DNA of 64,000 bases, from assembly GCF_002368075.1 (NCBI RefSeq), contig NZ_AP018314.1, positions 3,757,862 through 3,821,861 on the forward strand, in the 5' to 3' direction. Source of the stretch: Sphaerospermopsis kisseleviana NIES-73 (GTDB lineage Bacteria; Cyanobacteriota; Cyanobacteriia; Cyanobacteriales; Nostocaceae). This document shows, one piece after another, positions 1-7,907 of this stretch (positions within the stretch are counted from its first letter, which is position 1; every line of letters begins with the position of its first letter). Both the position numbers and the translations under genes were made by a program. The notes beneath the pieces are model-generated. The model was not told the DNA's origin. It saw only the letters and a list, made by a program, of their open reading frames with translations, and searched no databases.

Positions 1-125
1 GTTGTTCCTCTACCATCTGCATGACGAAACTGTTTGTGAGAACCAGTTTGACGCACTTCTACAAATCCAAGATTTTCTAAAATACGCACTACTTCTTGAG
101 GTTTAAGAACAGGAATATTGCTCAT
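1..125 (-). CDS. hicA: HicA-family mRNA interferase toxin, 3' part cut by window edge
   Basis: The minus-strand frame opens with an ATG at 125 and reads MSNIPVLKPQEVVRILENLG, continuing to the left edge of the window, so only about the first 41 residues are present. The GSHKQFRH segment is the HicA double-stranded-RNA-binding-like motif with the catalytic histidine. Its ATG overlaps the stop of the upstream hicB by four bases (ATGA), so the two are translationally coupled with the antitoxin first. Known family role: HicA cleaves mRNA and is neutralised by HicB. The missing C-terminus means its integrity cannot be judged. Confidence 0.85.
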   Translation of the reverse strand, partial: MSNIPVLKPQEVVRILENLGFVEVRQTGSHKQFRHADGRGT

Positions 126-337
126 GCTGACTGAAGTGTAATTTGTTGTATACCAATAAATTCCGTCTCAAATTCTGGTTCTTTGTCTTCCAGCAGCATT
201 TCAATTACTTCACGTAAATTTTGCTGTAATTCGTCTAATGTTTCTCCTTGAGAATGTGCTCCTGGAAAACCTGGAACATAACCAACATAAAGTTTTGTTT
301 GTGGATCTCTTTCAATAATTGCGGTGAAAGTTTTCAT
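122..337 (-). CDS. hicB: HicB-like antitoxin of a HicBA pair
   Basis: This 71-residue protein has the compact HicB partial RNase H-like fold signature: an N-terminal strand (FTAIIERDPQTKLYVGYVPG), then PGAHSQGETLDELQQNL and a helix ending LREVIEMLLED. It lacks the long C-terminal DNA-binding extension of larger HicB proteins, like many short cyanobacterial HicB proteins. It overlaps hicA by 4 bases, with the antitoxin upstream. Inferred role: it binds and blocks HicA and may autoregulate the operon. The downstream toxin leaves the window, so the pair is only partly visible. Confidence 0.85.
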   Translation of the reverse strand: MKTFTAIIERDPQTKLYVGYVPGFPGAHSQGETLDELQQNLREVIEMLLEDKEPEFETEFIGIQQITLQSA

Positions 338-373
338 AGAATGTTATGTGAGATTATATGTTTTAATTGTAGA

Positions 374-886
374 TTATTTTCGACTACTGCGACGGGTGGG
401 TGTGGTTGGTGGTGGTGGTTCTTGAGATTTCAATTTTTCATCATCAGTGAGAAATTCTACATGAAACCCTTTTTCACTATAATAATACCAACCTAAGACG
501 ACAATACTGGCATCACCCATAGAGGTGTTTTGTACAGCTTGGTTGGGAAATGTAGCAGCTAACTTTTTCAATCCTTCTGTTTCCCATAATACAATTTGTT
601 CACGAAAAGCAGCCCAAGGACTTGTTTCATCAGCAGCAAAAATCATAATTTCTGCAAATTTTTCCGCCGATGTCCATTTATCGCCGGTTTTCGCTTGTGC
701 AATGTGATTTCCGGTTTCAATAACTGTAGCTAAGGGAAGTATCAAAGTTGTTCCTTTTTTAATTTCTGTGTGAATTTTCTCATTTACAAGTTCAAAATCC
801 CATTTATTATTACCCGCAGTTTCTTTACCTGGAACTTTTAACCAAACACATAATAAAGATGTATCTATTAATAAAACTTTTCTCAT
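374..886 (-). CDS. PIN-like nuclease candidate paired with an AAA ATPase
   Basis: From the ATG at 886 (MRKVLLIDTS) the product is 170 residues. An in-frame ATG further upstream would overlap the ATPase gene, but the sequence between has no family character. Acidic residues are spaced as in PIN nucleases: D8 in LLIDTS, E57 in ATVIETGN, D125 in MGDASIVVLG and D148/D149 in FLTDDEKL. The tail is proline- and arginine-rich (PPPPTTPTRRSSRK), which is unusual for a stand-alone VapC. It lies 22 bp downstream of the ATPase gene on the same strand and is probably co-transcribed. Seen: the motif pattern. Inferred: an RNase effector controlled by the ATPase. No conventional antitoxin partner is adjacent. 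Confidence 0.6.
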   Translation of the reverse strand: MRKVLLIDTSLLCVWLKVPGKETAGNNKWDFELVNEKIHTEIKKGTTLILPLATVIETGNHIAQAKTGDKWTSAEKFAEIMIFAADETSPWAAFREQIVLWETEGLKKLAATFPNQAVQNTSMGDASIVVLGWYYYSEKGFHVEFLTDDEKLKSQEPPPPTTPTRRSSRK

Positions 887-908
887 TTTTTTTAAATTAC
901 TCCCCCAA

Positions 909-2156
909 TTATACACCATGAGAAAGACTACGTTCAATTGCGCCTTTTGTTGTCATTTGTCCCAAGGAATAAGAAGCAAATAATTTAGGGAAGTTTTCAA
1001 TATCTTCTAATAAGGTAAGTTTACTTTCTCCGGTTTCTGAATCTCGATGTGCAACAACTACAAAAGGAACTATTTCTGAACCAAAAGCATCTAGTAAAGC
1101 TGGGTTATGGGTGGTTAGTAAAATATCAATATTGCGTTTACTGCCAATTTCTTTTAATATTTTTACTAATAATGCTGCACGGGAAGGATGTAAACCATTA
1201 TCTATTTCTTCAATGACAATTTGACTACCTTCAGGACGGGTTAATAATGCTGTGAGAATTGCTAAAAATCGCAATGTTCCATCTGACATACTTCTAGCAT
1301 CAATTTCTGTAATTTCTCCTGGTTTCCATTCTTCTTGACAGTACAGCATTGCATCTGTTTTTAGTCTTCCTACTGGTTCAGACCATACTTTTTTAATATC
1401 ACCTTCTGGTAAATATTTAATATATTCAGATAGGGTATTTTCAACTTCTGATTTTTTATCGTCTGGTAATGCTGCTAATACTCCAGCAATATTTGAACCA
1501 TCGCTTTCTAGGTTTTCAGAAAGTCGGGAATAGTCACGCATTGTAGATGGAATGGGATTAATAAATAATATATTTTCTAAATTAGATACCACAAACTCTT
1601 GAACTTTCTTTTTTGCTGGTAAAAATATATCTTTAACCTCTTTACTAAAAACCATATTACCACCTTTATTAGTGTTATCTATAATCTTGTTTGCATATAA
1701 ATCACTAAGACTAAAACTACTACCTGTATTATTGAGATTACTTCTATTGTTGTGTCCTGTCTTTAAAGTAAACTTTTTTAAGTAAATCCCTTGTTCGTGA
1801 TAATATAAATCACTGTCAATATCTTCTTGTAGTATTTGACAATCAGGTAATGTTTGTATTTTCAAATTATATAAATAATCATCATCTTCACCTCCAAGTA
1901 ACGCCTTTAAAGTAAACTCATTTACACCTTTCCTTGCAGCACCTTCAACACCACCACGAATAGCAGGAAGTGTTTTATCTCCTGCTAAAGCTGTTTCAAT
2001 ATTTTCACCATTAGCTATTCTTTGTAAAAATTCTAATGCTTCAACCACATTAGACTTACCACTTGCATTAGTTCCAATAAGCACAGTTAAAGGATCAAGG
2101 GGAAGTTCAGCATAACGGAAACTTTTCCAATTTTCGAGAATCAGTTTTTTCAGCAT
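909..2156 (-). CDS. AAA (SMC/RecF/OLD-like) ATPase, probable defence-type ATPase
   Basis: This 415-residue protein starts MLKKLILENWKSF, typical of AAA_21-type ATPases; an alternative ATG lies 12 bp upstream. The Walker A motif is GTNASGKSN at about residues 28-36. An ABC-type signature (SMSDGTLRF) lies near 295, Walker B with catalytic Glu (IVIEEIDNGLHPSR) near 320 and the H-loop/switch (LLTTHNPALLDAF) near 350. The middle (about 100-270) is the variable insert expected in place of long coiled coils. There is no Toprim domain, so this is not a full OLD nuclease. A PIN-like gene follows 22 bp downstream. Such ATPases commonly act as sensors or regulators in anti-phage modules; that role here is inferred from the pairing. 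Confidence 0.8.
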   Translation of the reverse strand: MLKKLILENWKSFRYAELPLDPLTVLIGTNASGKSNVVEALEFLQRIANGENIETALAGDKTLPAIRGGVEGAARKGVNEFTLKALLGGEDDDYLYNLKIQTLPDCQILQEDIDSDLYYHEQGIYLKKFTLKTGHNNRSNLNNTGSSFSLSDLYANKIIDNTNKGGNMVFSKEVKDIFLPAKKKVQEFVVSNLENILFINPIPSTMRDYSRLSENLESDGSNIAGVLAALPDDKKSEVENTLSEYIKYLPEGDIKKVWSEPVGRLKTDAMLYCQEEWKPGEITEIDARSMSDGTLRFLAILTALLTRPEGSQIVIEEIDNGLHPSRAALLVKILKEIGSKRNIDILLTTHNPALLDAFGSEIVPFVVVAHRDSETGESKLTLLEDIENFPKLFASYSLGQMTTKGAIERSLSHGV

Positions 2157-2391
2157 AATTAACAACAAATATATTTTAGTGATTTAATCATTGTAATATA
2201 AATCAAATGTTTTTATTCTATGTCAGTGTTTCTGGTTTATGGTGTTACTCCTAATCTTTAAGTATATGTTTGGTTGATAACATTTTTATTTGTTATAGCA
2301 AATTATTACATAATAATACTTATTTAAAAACATGGTTGATGATTTTATGGGGTAATGGAGGCGATCGCTTAAAGTTGTTGATGTTTAATTT

Positions 2392-2437
2392 TTTTTTCTC
2401 ACGCAGAGACGCAGAGGCGCAGAGAGAGACACAAAGA
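2392..2437 (+). repeat. Dispersed cgcagag repeat in a 330-bp gap
   Basis: The gap 2157-2487 lies between the divergent ATPase and kinase genes. It holds a T-run followed by CTCACGCAGAGACGCAGAGG-type sequence, recurring at 48300-48336 behind clpC. A HIP1 octamer lies near 2361. The short ORF that can be drawn through it is repeat-derived and was not called. No promoter stands out. Confidence 0.7.
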
Positions 2438-2487
2438 GAGATTATCGGTTATTATAGACAAAAACAGGGTTATAGAGATAACATCTT

Positions 2488-3810
2488 ATGATTGGTAAGA
2501 TTCTCCGTCAACGTTACCAAATTATCAAACAATTAGGTGCAGGTGGGTTTGGGGAAACTTACCTTGCAGAAGATTTAGATATTCCTGTTACTCCTAAACC
2601 GGTTTGTGTCGTTAAACGGTTACAACCTACGGTTATTGATCCAGAAATTATTAGATTATTTGAACAGGAAGCACAAATATTATATCAATTAGGACAAAAT
2701 CACGATCAAATTCCTAAATTGTATGCTTATTTTCAGGAAGGTCAAAATTTTTATTTGATTCAAGAATTTATTGATGGATATGATTTAACTCAAGAAATAA
2801 CACCTGGTAAAAACTTGAGTGAAGGTGATGTAATTCAACTTTTGCGAGATGTTTTAGAAATATTGGTTTATGTCCATGAAAATAAGGTGATTCATCGGGA
2901 TATTAAACCTGCAAATATTATGCGGCGGAAGGATGGGAACTTAGTATTAATTGATTTTGGGGTGGTGAAACAAATTAATACTACTATTGCCATGAAATCA
3001 GGGTTAACAAGTAAAACTGTAGGTGTTGGTACTCATGGGTATATGCCACCAGAACAGGGTTTTGGTAAGCCTAAATATAGTAGTGATATTTATGCTTTAG
3101 GAATGACAACCATTGAAGGATTAACTGGAATTTCTCCTAATACGTTATCAGAAGATGAGGAAGGAGAAATCATTTGGACTAATTTGGTTTCAGTTAGTCA
3201 TCAATTAGAGAATTTTATTAATAAAATGGTGCGTTATGATTGGCGACAACGTTATAAAGTTGCCAAGGAAGCATTAGAAGAATTAAATCAAGTTTTTTCA
3301 ACTGTTAAACAACAGAATAGACAGTCATTAACACAAAATCAGTCCAGTGAATATTGGTTTAAACAAGGAGTTAAATTATTTGATCCAGAAAGGTATGAAG
3401 AAGCAATTTCATCCTTTGATAAGGCAATTGCTATTCAACATGACAAACATGAAGCCTGGTTTTGCAGAGGTTATTGCCTAAATAAGTTAAAAAAACATGA
3501 AGAAGCAATCTCATCTTTTGATCAAGCCATTGCTATTAAAACTGACTTCTACAAAGCTTGGTATAACCGTGGTAATTCCCTATACAATTTAGAAAGATAT
3601 CAAGAAGCAATTTCATCTTATAAAAAAGCTATTACCATTCAACCTGACTATGCTAATGCTTGGAATGGCCGCGCTAATTCCTTATGGTGTCTAGGAAGGT
3701 ACGAAGAAGCACTAAAATGTTATGAAAAGGCAATTAGTATTCAACCAGATGATGAACTTTATATCAATAATCGTAATGATTTATTAAAACAATTAGGGCG
3801 TTCCAGTTAG
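2488..3810 (+). CDS. Hanks-type serine/threonine protein kinase with C-terminal TPRs
   Basis: The protein has 440 residues. Kinase domain about 8-270: Gly-loop GAGGFGET (17-24), ATP lysine K43 (VVKR), catalytic loop HRDIKPAN (136-143) and DFG motif IDFGVV (155-160), followed by YMPPEQ in the activation segment. About residues 285-435 form four tetratricopeptide repeats of the AWxxRGxxLxxLxxYEEAISSFDKAI type. It is cytoplasmic; no membrane segment is visible. Cyanobacterial Pkn proteins of this layout are signalling kinases whose TPRs recruit partners. The gene stands alone, divergent from the ATPase gene and followed by decayed antitoxin genes. The substrate is unknown. Confidence 0.92.
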   Translation: MIGKILRQRYQIIKQLGAGGFGETYLAEDLDIPVTPKPVCVVKRLQPTVIDPEIIRLFEQEAQILYQLGQNHDQIPKLYAYFQEGQNFYLIQEFIDGYDLTQEITPGKNLSEGDVIQLLRDVLEILVYVHENKVIHRDIKPANIMRRKDGNLVLIDFGVVKQINTTIAMKSGLTSKTVGVGTHGYMPPEQGFGKPKYSSDIYALGMTTIEGLTGISPNTLSEDEEGEIIWTNLVSVSHQLENFINKMVRYDWRQRYKVAKEALEELNQVFSTVKQQNRQSLTQNQSSEYWFKQGVKLFDPERYEEAISSFDKAIAIQHDKHEAWFCRGYCLNKLKKHEEAISSFDQAIAIKTDFYKAWYNRGNSLYNLERYQEAISSYKKAITIQPDYANAWNGRANSLWCLGRYEEALKCYEKAISIQPDDELYINNRNDLLKQLGRSS

Positions 3811-3830
3811 TAAATTGCAGTAAAGAAATT

Positions 3831-4117
3831 ATGTTAAATTATACCATCAGTTCCGGCAATATCTTTCAAGATTTAGGTTTTGCAAATGCAGAAGAAAAAC
3901 TAGCCAAAGTTAAATTAGCTTCTGTCATTGCCGATATTTTAAAACAACAACAAATCACACCAAAGCTGGACAAATTTTAGGTTTATAACTTGCACAAGTC
4001 AATAATTTAAGTAACGGTATTCTCAAAGAATTTACCATTGAAAATTTATTAAGTTTTTTAATAAAATTGGCTCAAAATGTAGAAATAATGGTAACAAATC
4101 AACACACGGAAACCTAG
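3831..4117 (+). pseudogene. Decayed XRE/HigA-like antitoxin (frameshift plus stop)
   Basis: From the ATG at 3831 the frame reads an antitoxin N-terminus (ISSGNIFQDLGFANAEEKLA, then KVKLASVIADILKQQQIT) and stops at 3978-3980. In a shifted frame the expected helix-turn-helix continuation resumes: AGQILGL, a TAA, LAQVNNLSNGILKEFTIENL, then IKLAQNVEIMV, ending at 4117. Around 3955-3965 some bases appear to be lost, and an in-frame TAA replaces a sense codon. The two halves together match the layout of cyanobacterial XRE antitoxins that follow HigB-like toxins, but no toxin gene is next to it. It is probably non-functional and is followed by another toxin-antitoxin-like relic. Confidence 0.75.
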
Positions 4118-4128
4118 AGGATAAACTA

Positions 4129-4374
4129 ATGCGTGAAATCAAATGTAACTTTTGCGGAAGTCCCCATTATGAACAACGCCAAATTGATTATTTATATCGC
4201 CATCAAGGACAATATTTATTAGTTCCTAATACTCCGGTGCAAATTTGTCTTGATTGTGGCATGATTTATTATGATGCCAAAATTTTGAAGAAAATTGAAC
4301 AGTATTTTTTTGACATCTATCAAAATCATCAACAACCTGATGAATATTTATCTATTCCTACTAAGGTTTTTTGA
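4129..4374 (+). CDS. YgiT-type zinc-finger protein (MqsA N-terminal-like)
   Basis: This 81-residue protein carries two cysteine knuckles, CNFCGSP near the N-terminus and CLDCGMIYYD near residue 48, the metal site of the YgiT/MqsA N-terminal domain. The C-terminal helix-turn-helix of full MqsA is absent, as in many short cyanobacterial YgiT proteins that usually sit beside a small toxin (often of the DUF4258 type). No such toxin is here; the gene follows the XRE relic by 11 bp and is followed by a MITE-broken CopG/BrnA-like gene. A good ribosome site (AGAGGA) precedes the ATG. It is likely an orphan antitoxin-like protein. Confidence 0.75.
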   Translation: MREIKCNFCGSPHYEQRQIDYLYRHQGQYLLVPNTPVQICLDCGMIYYDAKILKKIEQYFFDIYQNHQQPDEYLSIPTKVF

Positions 4375-4406
4375 TAAGTGAAATAATTAGGTAAATTAGG
4401 AAATAT

Positions 4407-4739
4407 ATGCAAGCTGAAGAGTTTGATACTAAATTTGACAATGATGAAGATATCACTGAGTTTTTAGACCTATATCAAGCACGTCGTCCCAGTTATGAAC
4501 AAAAAAGAGTGAATATTGATTTTCCTGTGTGGATGATAGAAGCATTGGAAAAAGAAGCAAAACGTTTAGGTGTCACTTCTGATTCTATACAGGACTTACG
4601 CAAAAGGAAACGAAAGTAGGGGTAATTCATGAATTACCCCTACGCAAGAATAAGGTTTTCAGTCACATCTTGCGTAAGTCCTACTATAATTAAATTATGG
4701 CTTGCTGAACGTCTTGATAAAAAGGTAATTACTGGTTAG
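4407..4739 (+). pseudogene. BrnA/CopG-like antitoxin interrupted by a 94-bp MITE
   Basis: The open frame from 4407 gives a CopG/BrnA-like N-terminus (FLDLYQARRPSYEQKRVNID, FPVWMIEALEKEAKRLGVTS) and then runs into foreign sequence (QDLRKRKRK, stop at 4617-4619). Removing the MITE at 4590-4683 and one copy of its 5-bp target duplication restores the frame exactly: SDSI followed by IKLWLAERLDKKVITG and a stop at 4737-4739. That is the expected end of the ribbon-helix-helix domain. The current 70-residue product lacks the second RHH helix and is probably inactive for DNA binding. No BrnT toxin is visible next to it. Confidence 0.85.
4590..4683. mobile_element. 94-bp MITE, copy 1, inside antitoxin gene
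   Basis: The terminal inverted repeats are AGGACTTACGCAA, the centre is a 28-bp perfect palindrome (GTAGGGGTAATTCA and its complement), and the element is flanked by the direct duplication CTATA (4585-4589 and 4684-4688). Copy 2 at 63384-63477 is the reverse complement with a single base difference and its own 5-bp duplication. There is no coding capacity. The insertion disrupts the BrnA/CopG-like gene. The near identity of the copies suggests recent mobility by a transposase encoded elsewhere. Confidence 0.92.
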
Positions 4740-4829
4740 TTTCATTAGTTATGAAACAACAAAAATGTTCCATTTTTAGGTTATGCTAGGAATTAAATAC
4801 AATCATTAGACTAACAAACTGAGGTAAAA

Positions 4830-5090
4830 ATGACAGATTTAGAAATACATGAAAAAATTAAACAACAAATATCCCAACTTCCACCAGAACAACTTTCCTT
4901 ATTAAGTGAATTTCTCGACTCTCTCCTCACCAAAAACACCGTAAACCAAAAGCAATTACTCCGTATTTCTCCTATAAAAAGAGGCAAAAAAGCAGGTGAT
5001 TTGTTACAGTATGCGGGAACTTGGCAAGGTGATGATTTAGAAGATTGTTTGCGTTTTGTTCAAGAAACCCGTTCTCAAACGCAGTTTTAA
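4830..5090 (+). CDS. VapB-like antitoxin partner of a PIN toxin
   Basis: An 86-residue protein starting MTDLEIHEKIKQQISQLPPE, with the LPPEQLSLLSEFLDSLL helix typical of the short DUF2281-like antitoxins of cyanobacteria. The C-terminal half (YAGTWQGDDLEDCLRFVQET) is the presumed toxin-wrapping tail. A strong ribosome site (GAGG) precedes the start. The PIN toxin begins 15 bp downstream, so the two form an operon with the antitoxin first. Function is inferred from pairing and family resemblance. Confidence 0.8.
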   Translation: MTDLEIHEKIKQQISQLPPEQLSLLSEFLDSLLTKNTVNQKQLLRISPIKRGKKAGDLLQYAGTWQGDDLEDCLRFVQETRSQTQF

Positions 5091-5105
5091 TTTTTATTAC
5101 TATCT

Positions 5106-5552
5106 ATGTCTTATTTACTGGATACTAACCACTGTAGTTACATTATCAACGGTAATCCTCAAGTTACCAATATCTTAAAATCCTATGCTGGTTTAACAAT
5201 TGGTGTGAGTATTATAACATATTCTGAACTGCTATATATGACAGAAAAATCAGAACTAAAATATCAAAATCTTAGTGCAGTTCAGAAATTTTTATCTCAA
5301 GTCGATCTGTATTTTCTGGATGAAGAAACAGCTATTATTTACAGTCGTCTCAAAGCATCTGTTTTTAATTATTTTGCACCCAAAGAAAAAAGCAAACGTC
5401 GTAGTTTCAAAATTGAAAATCTGGGATTTAGTGATCATGATCTTTGGATAGCAGCAACAGCTATTCAATACAATCTTACTCTAGTTTCTGCTGATAGCGA
5501 TTTTAGGCGCATTCATGAAGTAGAGAATTTTTCCCTAGAATCATGGATATAA
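5106..5552 (+). CDS. vapC: VapC-family PIN-domain ribonuclease toxin
   Basis: This 148-residue protein has a complete PIN acidic set: D6 in MSYLLDTNHC, E41 in ITYSELLYM, an aspartate pair in GFSDHDLWIAATAI and D in LVSADSDFRRI. Length and motif order match VapC toxins that cleave tRNA or rRNA using Mg2+. It lies 15 bp after the VapB-like antitoxin. In contrast to the broken antitoxin genes just upstream, this pair looks intact. It is the last gene of the toxin-antitoxin patch. Confidence 0.9.
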   Translation: MSYLLDTNHCSYIINGNPQVTNILKSYAGLTIGVSIITYSELLYMTEKSELKYQNLSAVQKFLSQVDLYFLDEETAIIYSRLKASVFNYFAPKEKSKRRSFKIENLGFSDHDLWIAATAIQYNLTLVSADSDFRRIHEVENFSLESWI

Positions 5553-5629
5553 AATGATGAAGCATTACGAAAAGCGCCTCTACTCAAGAGATTAACAAAA
5601 AATCACACTTTTTTATCCTCAAACAAATC

Positions 5630-6727
5630 TCACCTTACCTCTAAACCTTCCTTAACTTCACCCACAATACCATCAACATCATCAACCTTCTTCAACTCCC
5701 CCGCTTTCCAACTATCAGCAATATCCTTAATAAAACTAGCAATAGGAATCGCTACCAACAAACCTAAAACCCCGCCTAATTTCGCCCCAATTAATAAAGA
5801 AATTACCACCCAAACAGGATTTAAACCTGTTAAATTTCCTAACAATCTCGGAGCGACAATATTAGAATTAATTTGATCAATTGCTACAGCTATAGCCGCA
5901 ACTTCTACCCCTTCCCAAAAGTTCTCTAAAGCTACCAACAAACTCACAATACCAATACCTATTCCCGTACCAAAAGGGAAAAGAGAGAAAAACCCAATTG
6001 CAATACCAAATAATAACGCTAAAGGAATCCTTAAAGCCACAAATGCTAAAGTAACTGTGACAGCTAAAATCGCTCCTAAAGTCGCTTGTCCAATAAAATA
6101 ATTTTGGAAATCTTCTTTTAATAAAGCTCTCACTTTTATGCTAATATAACTGGGAAACCATTGGTAAATACCATCCCATAATTTTTCACCATTTAATATT
6201 AGGTAAATAGTTAAAACGATAGCTAAAAGAAAATTCACTAAAAATCCAATAGTATCAAAAGCAAAACCCAAAATTTTACCGGTAAAAGATTGAAATTGAC
6301 TGGAAATTTTTTCTAACAACTGCGTAGCTAAACCACTAATATTAACAGGTAAATCTTGTTGTGTAGCTGCCCAATTTAAAAAAGCTTGTAATTGTTGAGT
6401 TCCTGAATCTATCCAAACAGGAAGAATATTAACTAATTCGTTGAGTTGTTGAAAAATCAAAGGTACTAAAATTACACCAACTGCTCCTAAAATTACTATT
6501 GCTAAAAGCAGCACTCCTGCAATAGCTAAATTACGTGGTACTCCCTTTTGATTGAAAAATTTGATGGGATAGTCTAAAACAAAAGATAATAAAATAGCGA
6601 CAGAAACAACGCTTACCAAAGGTTGAAAATATTGGACAACCTGAATTAATAACCATCCGTTCAGAATGATCAGAGGAAAAGCCAAACCAAAAGTTAACCA
6701 GCGGGGAAGTTTATTTACTATTTGCAT
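5630..6727 (-). CDS. AI-2E family transporter (PerM/YhhT, former DUF20)
   Basis: This 365-residue multi-pass inner-membrane protein has hydrophobic segments near 10-30, 35-55, 65-95, 150-180, 210-245, 245-275 and 300-340. Family landmarks include the long extracytoplasmic loop at about 95-150 and the conserved GIAIGFFSLFPFGTGIG and LVAIPIASFIKD segments near the end. Members are proposed exporters or permeases of small molecules; substrates in cyanobacteria are unknown. The downstream region converges with vapC; the upstream neighbour is a same-strand Nudix gene separated by an STRR array. Confidence 0.88.
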   Translation of the reverse strand: MQIVNKLPRWLTFGLAFPLIILNGWLLIQVVQYFQPLVSVVSVAILLSFVLDYPIKFFNQKGVPRNLAIAGVLLLAIVILGAVGVILVPLIFQQLNELVNILPVWIDSGTQQLQAFLNWAATQQDLPVNISGLATQLLEKISSQFQSFTGKILGFAFDTIGFLVNFLLAIVLTIYLILNGEKLWDGIYQWFPSYISIKVRALLKEDFQNYFIGQATLGAILAVTVTLAFVALRIPLALLFGIAIGFFSLFPFGTGIGIGIVSLLVALENFWEGVEVAAIAVAIDQINSNIVAPRLLGNLTGLNPVWVVISLLIGAKLGGVLGLLVAIPIASFIKDIADSWKAGELKKVDDVDGIVGEVKEGLEVR

Positions 6728-6772
6728 AAAATACTATGATGATTCTCTCTACAATTTCTAAATAATTTCTTC

Positions 6773-6800
6773 TGTCACCTGTCACCTGTCACCTGTCACC
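6773..6800. repeat. STRR: four tgtcacc heptamers
   Basis: Four perfect 7-bp units. On the minus strand they read GGTGACA and overlap the 3' end of the Nudix gene, whose last codons and TGA stop (6789-6791) fall inside the array. Confidence 0.9.
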
Positions 6801-7220
6801 TACTATAAAATCAAGCATAATCCGTTGATGAATAATTCCTAAAGGTCTAAATTCTCCAGCTATTGCCGAATAACAACTACCCCTTTCAATATCTTCCCTT
6901 GTTAATAATCCCATATCCCAACCTTCATTTAAAACCAGTTGATCTAATCCTACTAATAATGGTGCTTGAAAAACATAACGAATAACTCTCTCATCGGAAT
7001 AGATTCCAAATTTAACAAAAGAAGGTAACTCATAACTGATTTCTTCTTTTACTTCCCGCACCAGTGCTATTTCTGGGGTTTCATCTGCTTCTAAATGTCC
7101 ACCGAATAAACCCCAACACCCAGCAGCAGCTATGGTGGGGATATTGTCCCGTAGCTGCATGAGATATTTATTGTCTTGGTAGAGAATAACAATCGCTACT
7201 TGTGGAATTTGATCATTCAT
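6789..7220 (-). CDS. Nudix hydrolase
   Basis: A 143-residue cytoplasmic protein with a full Nudix box (GHLEADETPEIALVREVKEE, about residues 41-60), matching GX5EX7REUXEE; the glutamates coordinate Mg2+ for hydrolysis of nucleoside-diphosphate-X substrates. The N-terminal strand QVAIVILYQDNKYLMQLRDN is typical of this fold. The substrate cannot be assigned. The C-terminal residues GDR and the stop come from a heptamer repeat, so the ancestral end was probably different. It starts 17 bp from a small lipoprotein gene and may share a transcript with it. Confidence 0.9.
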   Translation of the reverse strand: MNDQIPQVAIVILYQDNKYLMQLRDNIPTIAAAGCWGLFGGHLEADETPEIALVREVKEEISYELPSFVKFGIYSDERVIRYVFQAPLLVGLDQLVLNEGWDMGLLTREDIERGSCYSAIAGEFRPLGIIHQRIMLDFIVGDR

Positions 7221-7237
7221 ATATTATTCTTCCTCTA

Positions 7238-7660
7238 TTATTCTTCCTCTAAGTAAACTTCCCCAAACTCTTGCCCAGCCAAGGGAATACTTTTGTATCT
7301 TACCTTACCCTTTAATACTACCTCTTGTCCCACCTTTAAATTACTTTGATTAGTTACAACCCAAATTTTACCGCTGGCATCAGCAATTTGATATGCTTGC
7401 TGCTTGAGCAAAGGAGCGTGTTTTTCTATCTTTCCTTGGATGTAAACAGTAGCTTGATTATCCTGTGCTGGTTTAATTTCCTGAATTGGTGTAACATTTG
7501 CGCCAATCCTCAGATTTTGTAAATTCATTTCACCAGGTTTACCGTTAGCACAACTACACAGTCCCACTACCAAAAAAAAAGCTAATCCTTGATGAAAAGA
7601 TTGCAAAGAAGTACGTTGTATTTGTTGTTGAACAGCACGCAATTGAGAGAATTTTTGCAT
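7238..7660 (-). CDS. Small lipoprotein with an OB-fold-like domain
   Basis: The product has 140 residues. After a charged N-terminus there is a hydrophobic stretch (GLAFFLVVGLCSCANG) with a plausible lipobox LCSC, so the mature protein would be lipid-anchored at about Cys37. The C-terminal part (ATVYIQGKIEKHAPLLKQQA, then YQIADASGKIWVV, VGQEVVLKGKVRYK) has the beta pattern of small bacterial OB-fold proteins. No enzyme motif is present. The function is unknown. It sits immediately upstream of the Nudix gene on the same strand. Confidence 0.65.
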   Translation of the reverse strand: MQKFSQLRAVQQQIQRTSLQSFHQGLAFFLVVGLCSCANGKPGEMNLQNLRIGANVTPIQEIKPAQDNQATVYIQGKIEKHAPLLKQQAYQIADASGKIWVVTNQSNLKVGQEVVLKGKVRYKSIPLAGQEFGEVYLEEE

Positions 7661-7907
7661 TAATCCTTACCTTGTTACCAGTTTCTTCAAGTTTCTATTA
7701 ATACTAGCTATGTTGCACTGATAAAAAAAGGCTTGAGGTCATCCTTTTATTCTTTATCCTTCAGTTGACGCAGTTAATCTGAGAAAATAGTTAAGGCAAT
7801 AGGCGACTGGTGATTGGTGATTGGTGACAGTAAAAAGGCAAAAGGCAAAAGGCAAGAGGCAAGAGGCAAGAGGCAGGAGGTAAATATTTCTCCCCAGTCC
7901 CCAGTCC

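Noticed and set aside
2270..2491. 73-codon ORF upstream of the kinase
   Set aside because: Runs through the cgcagag dispersed repeat, has no family-like sequence and overlaps the kinase start.
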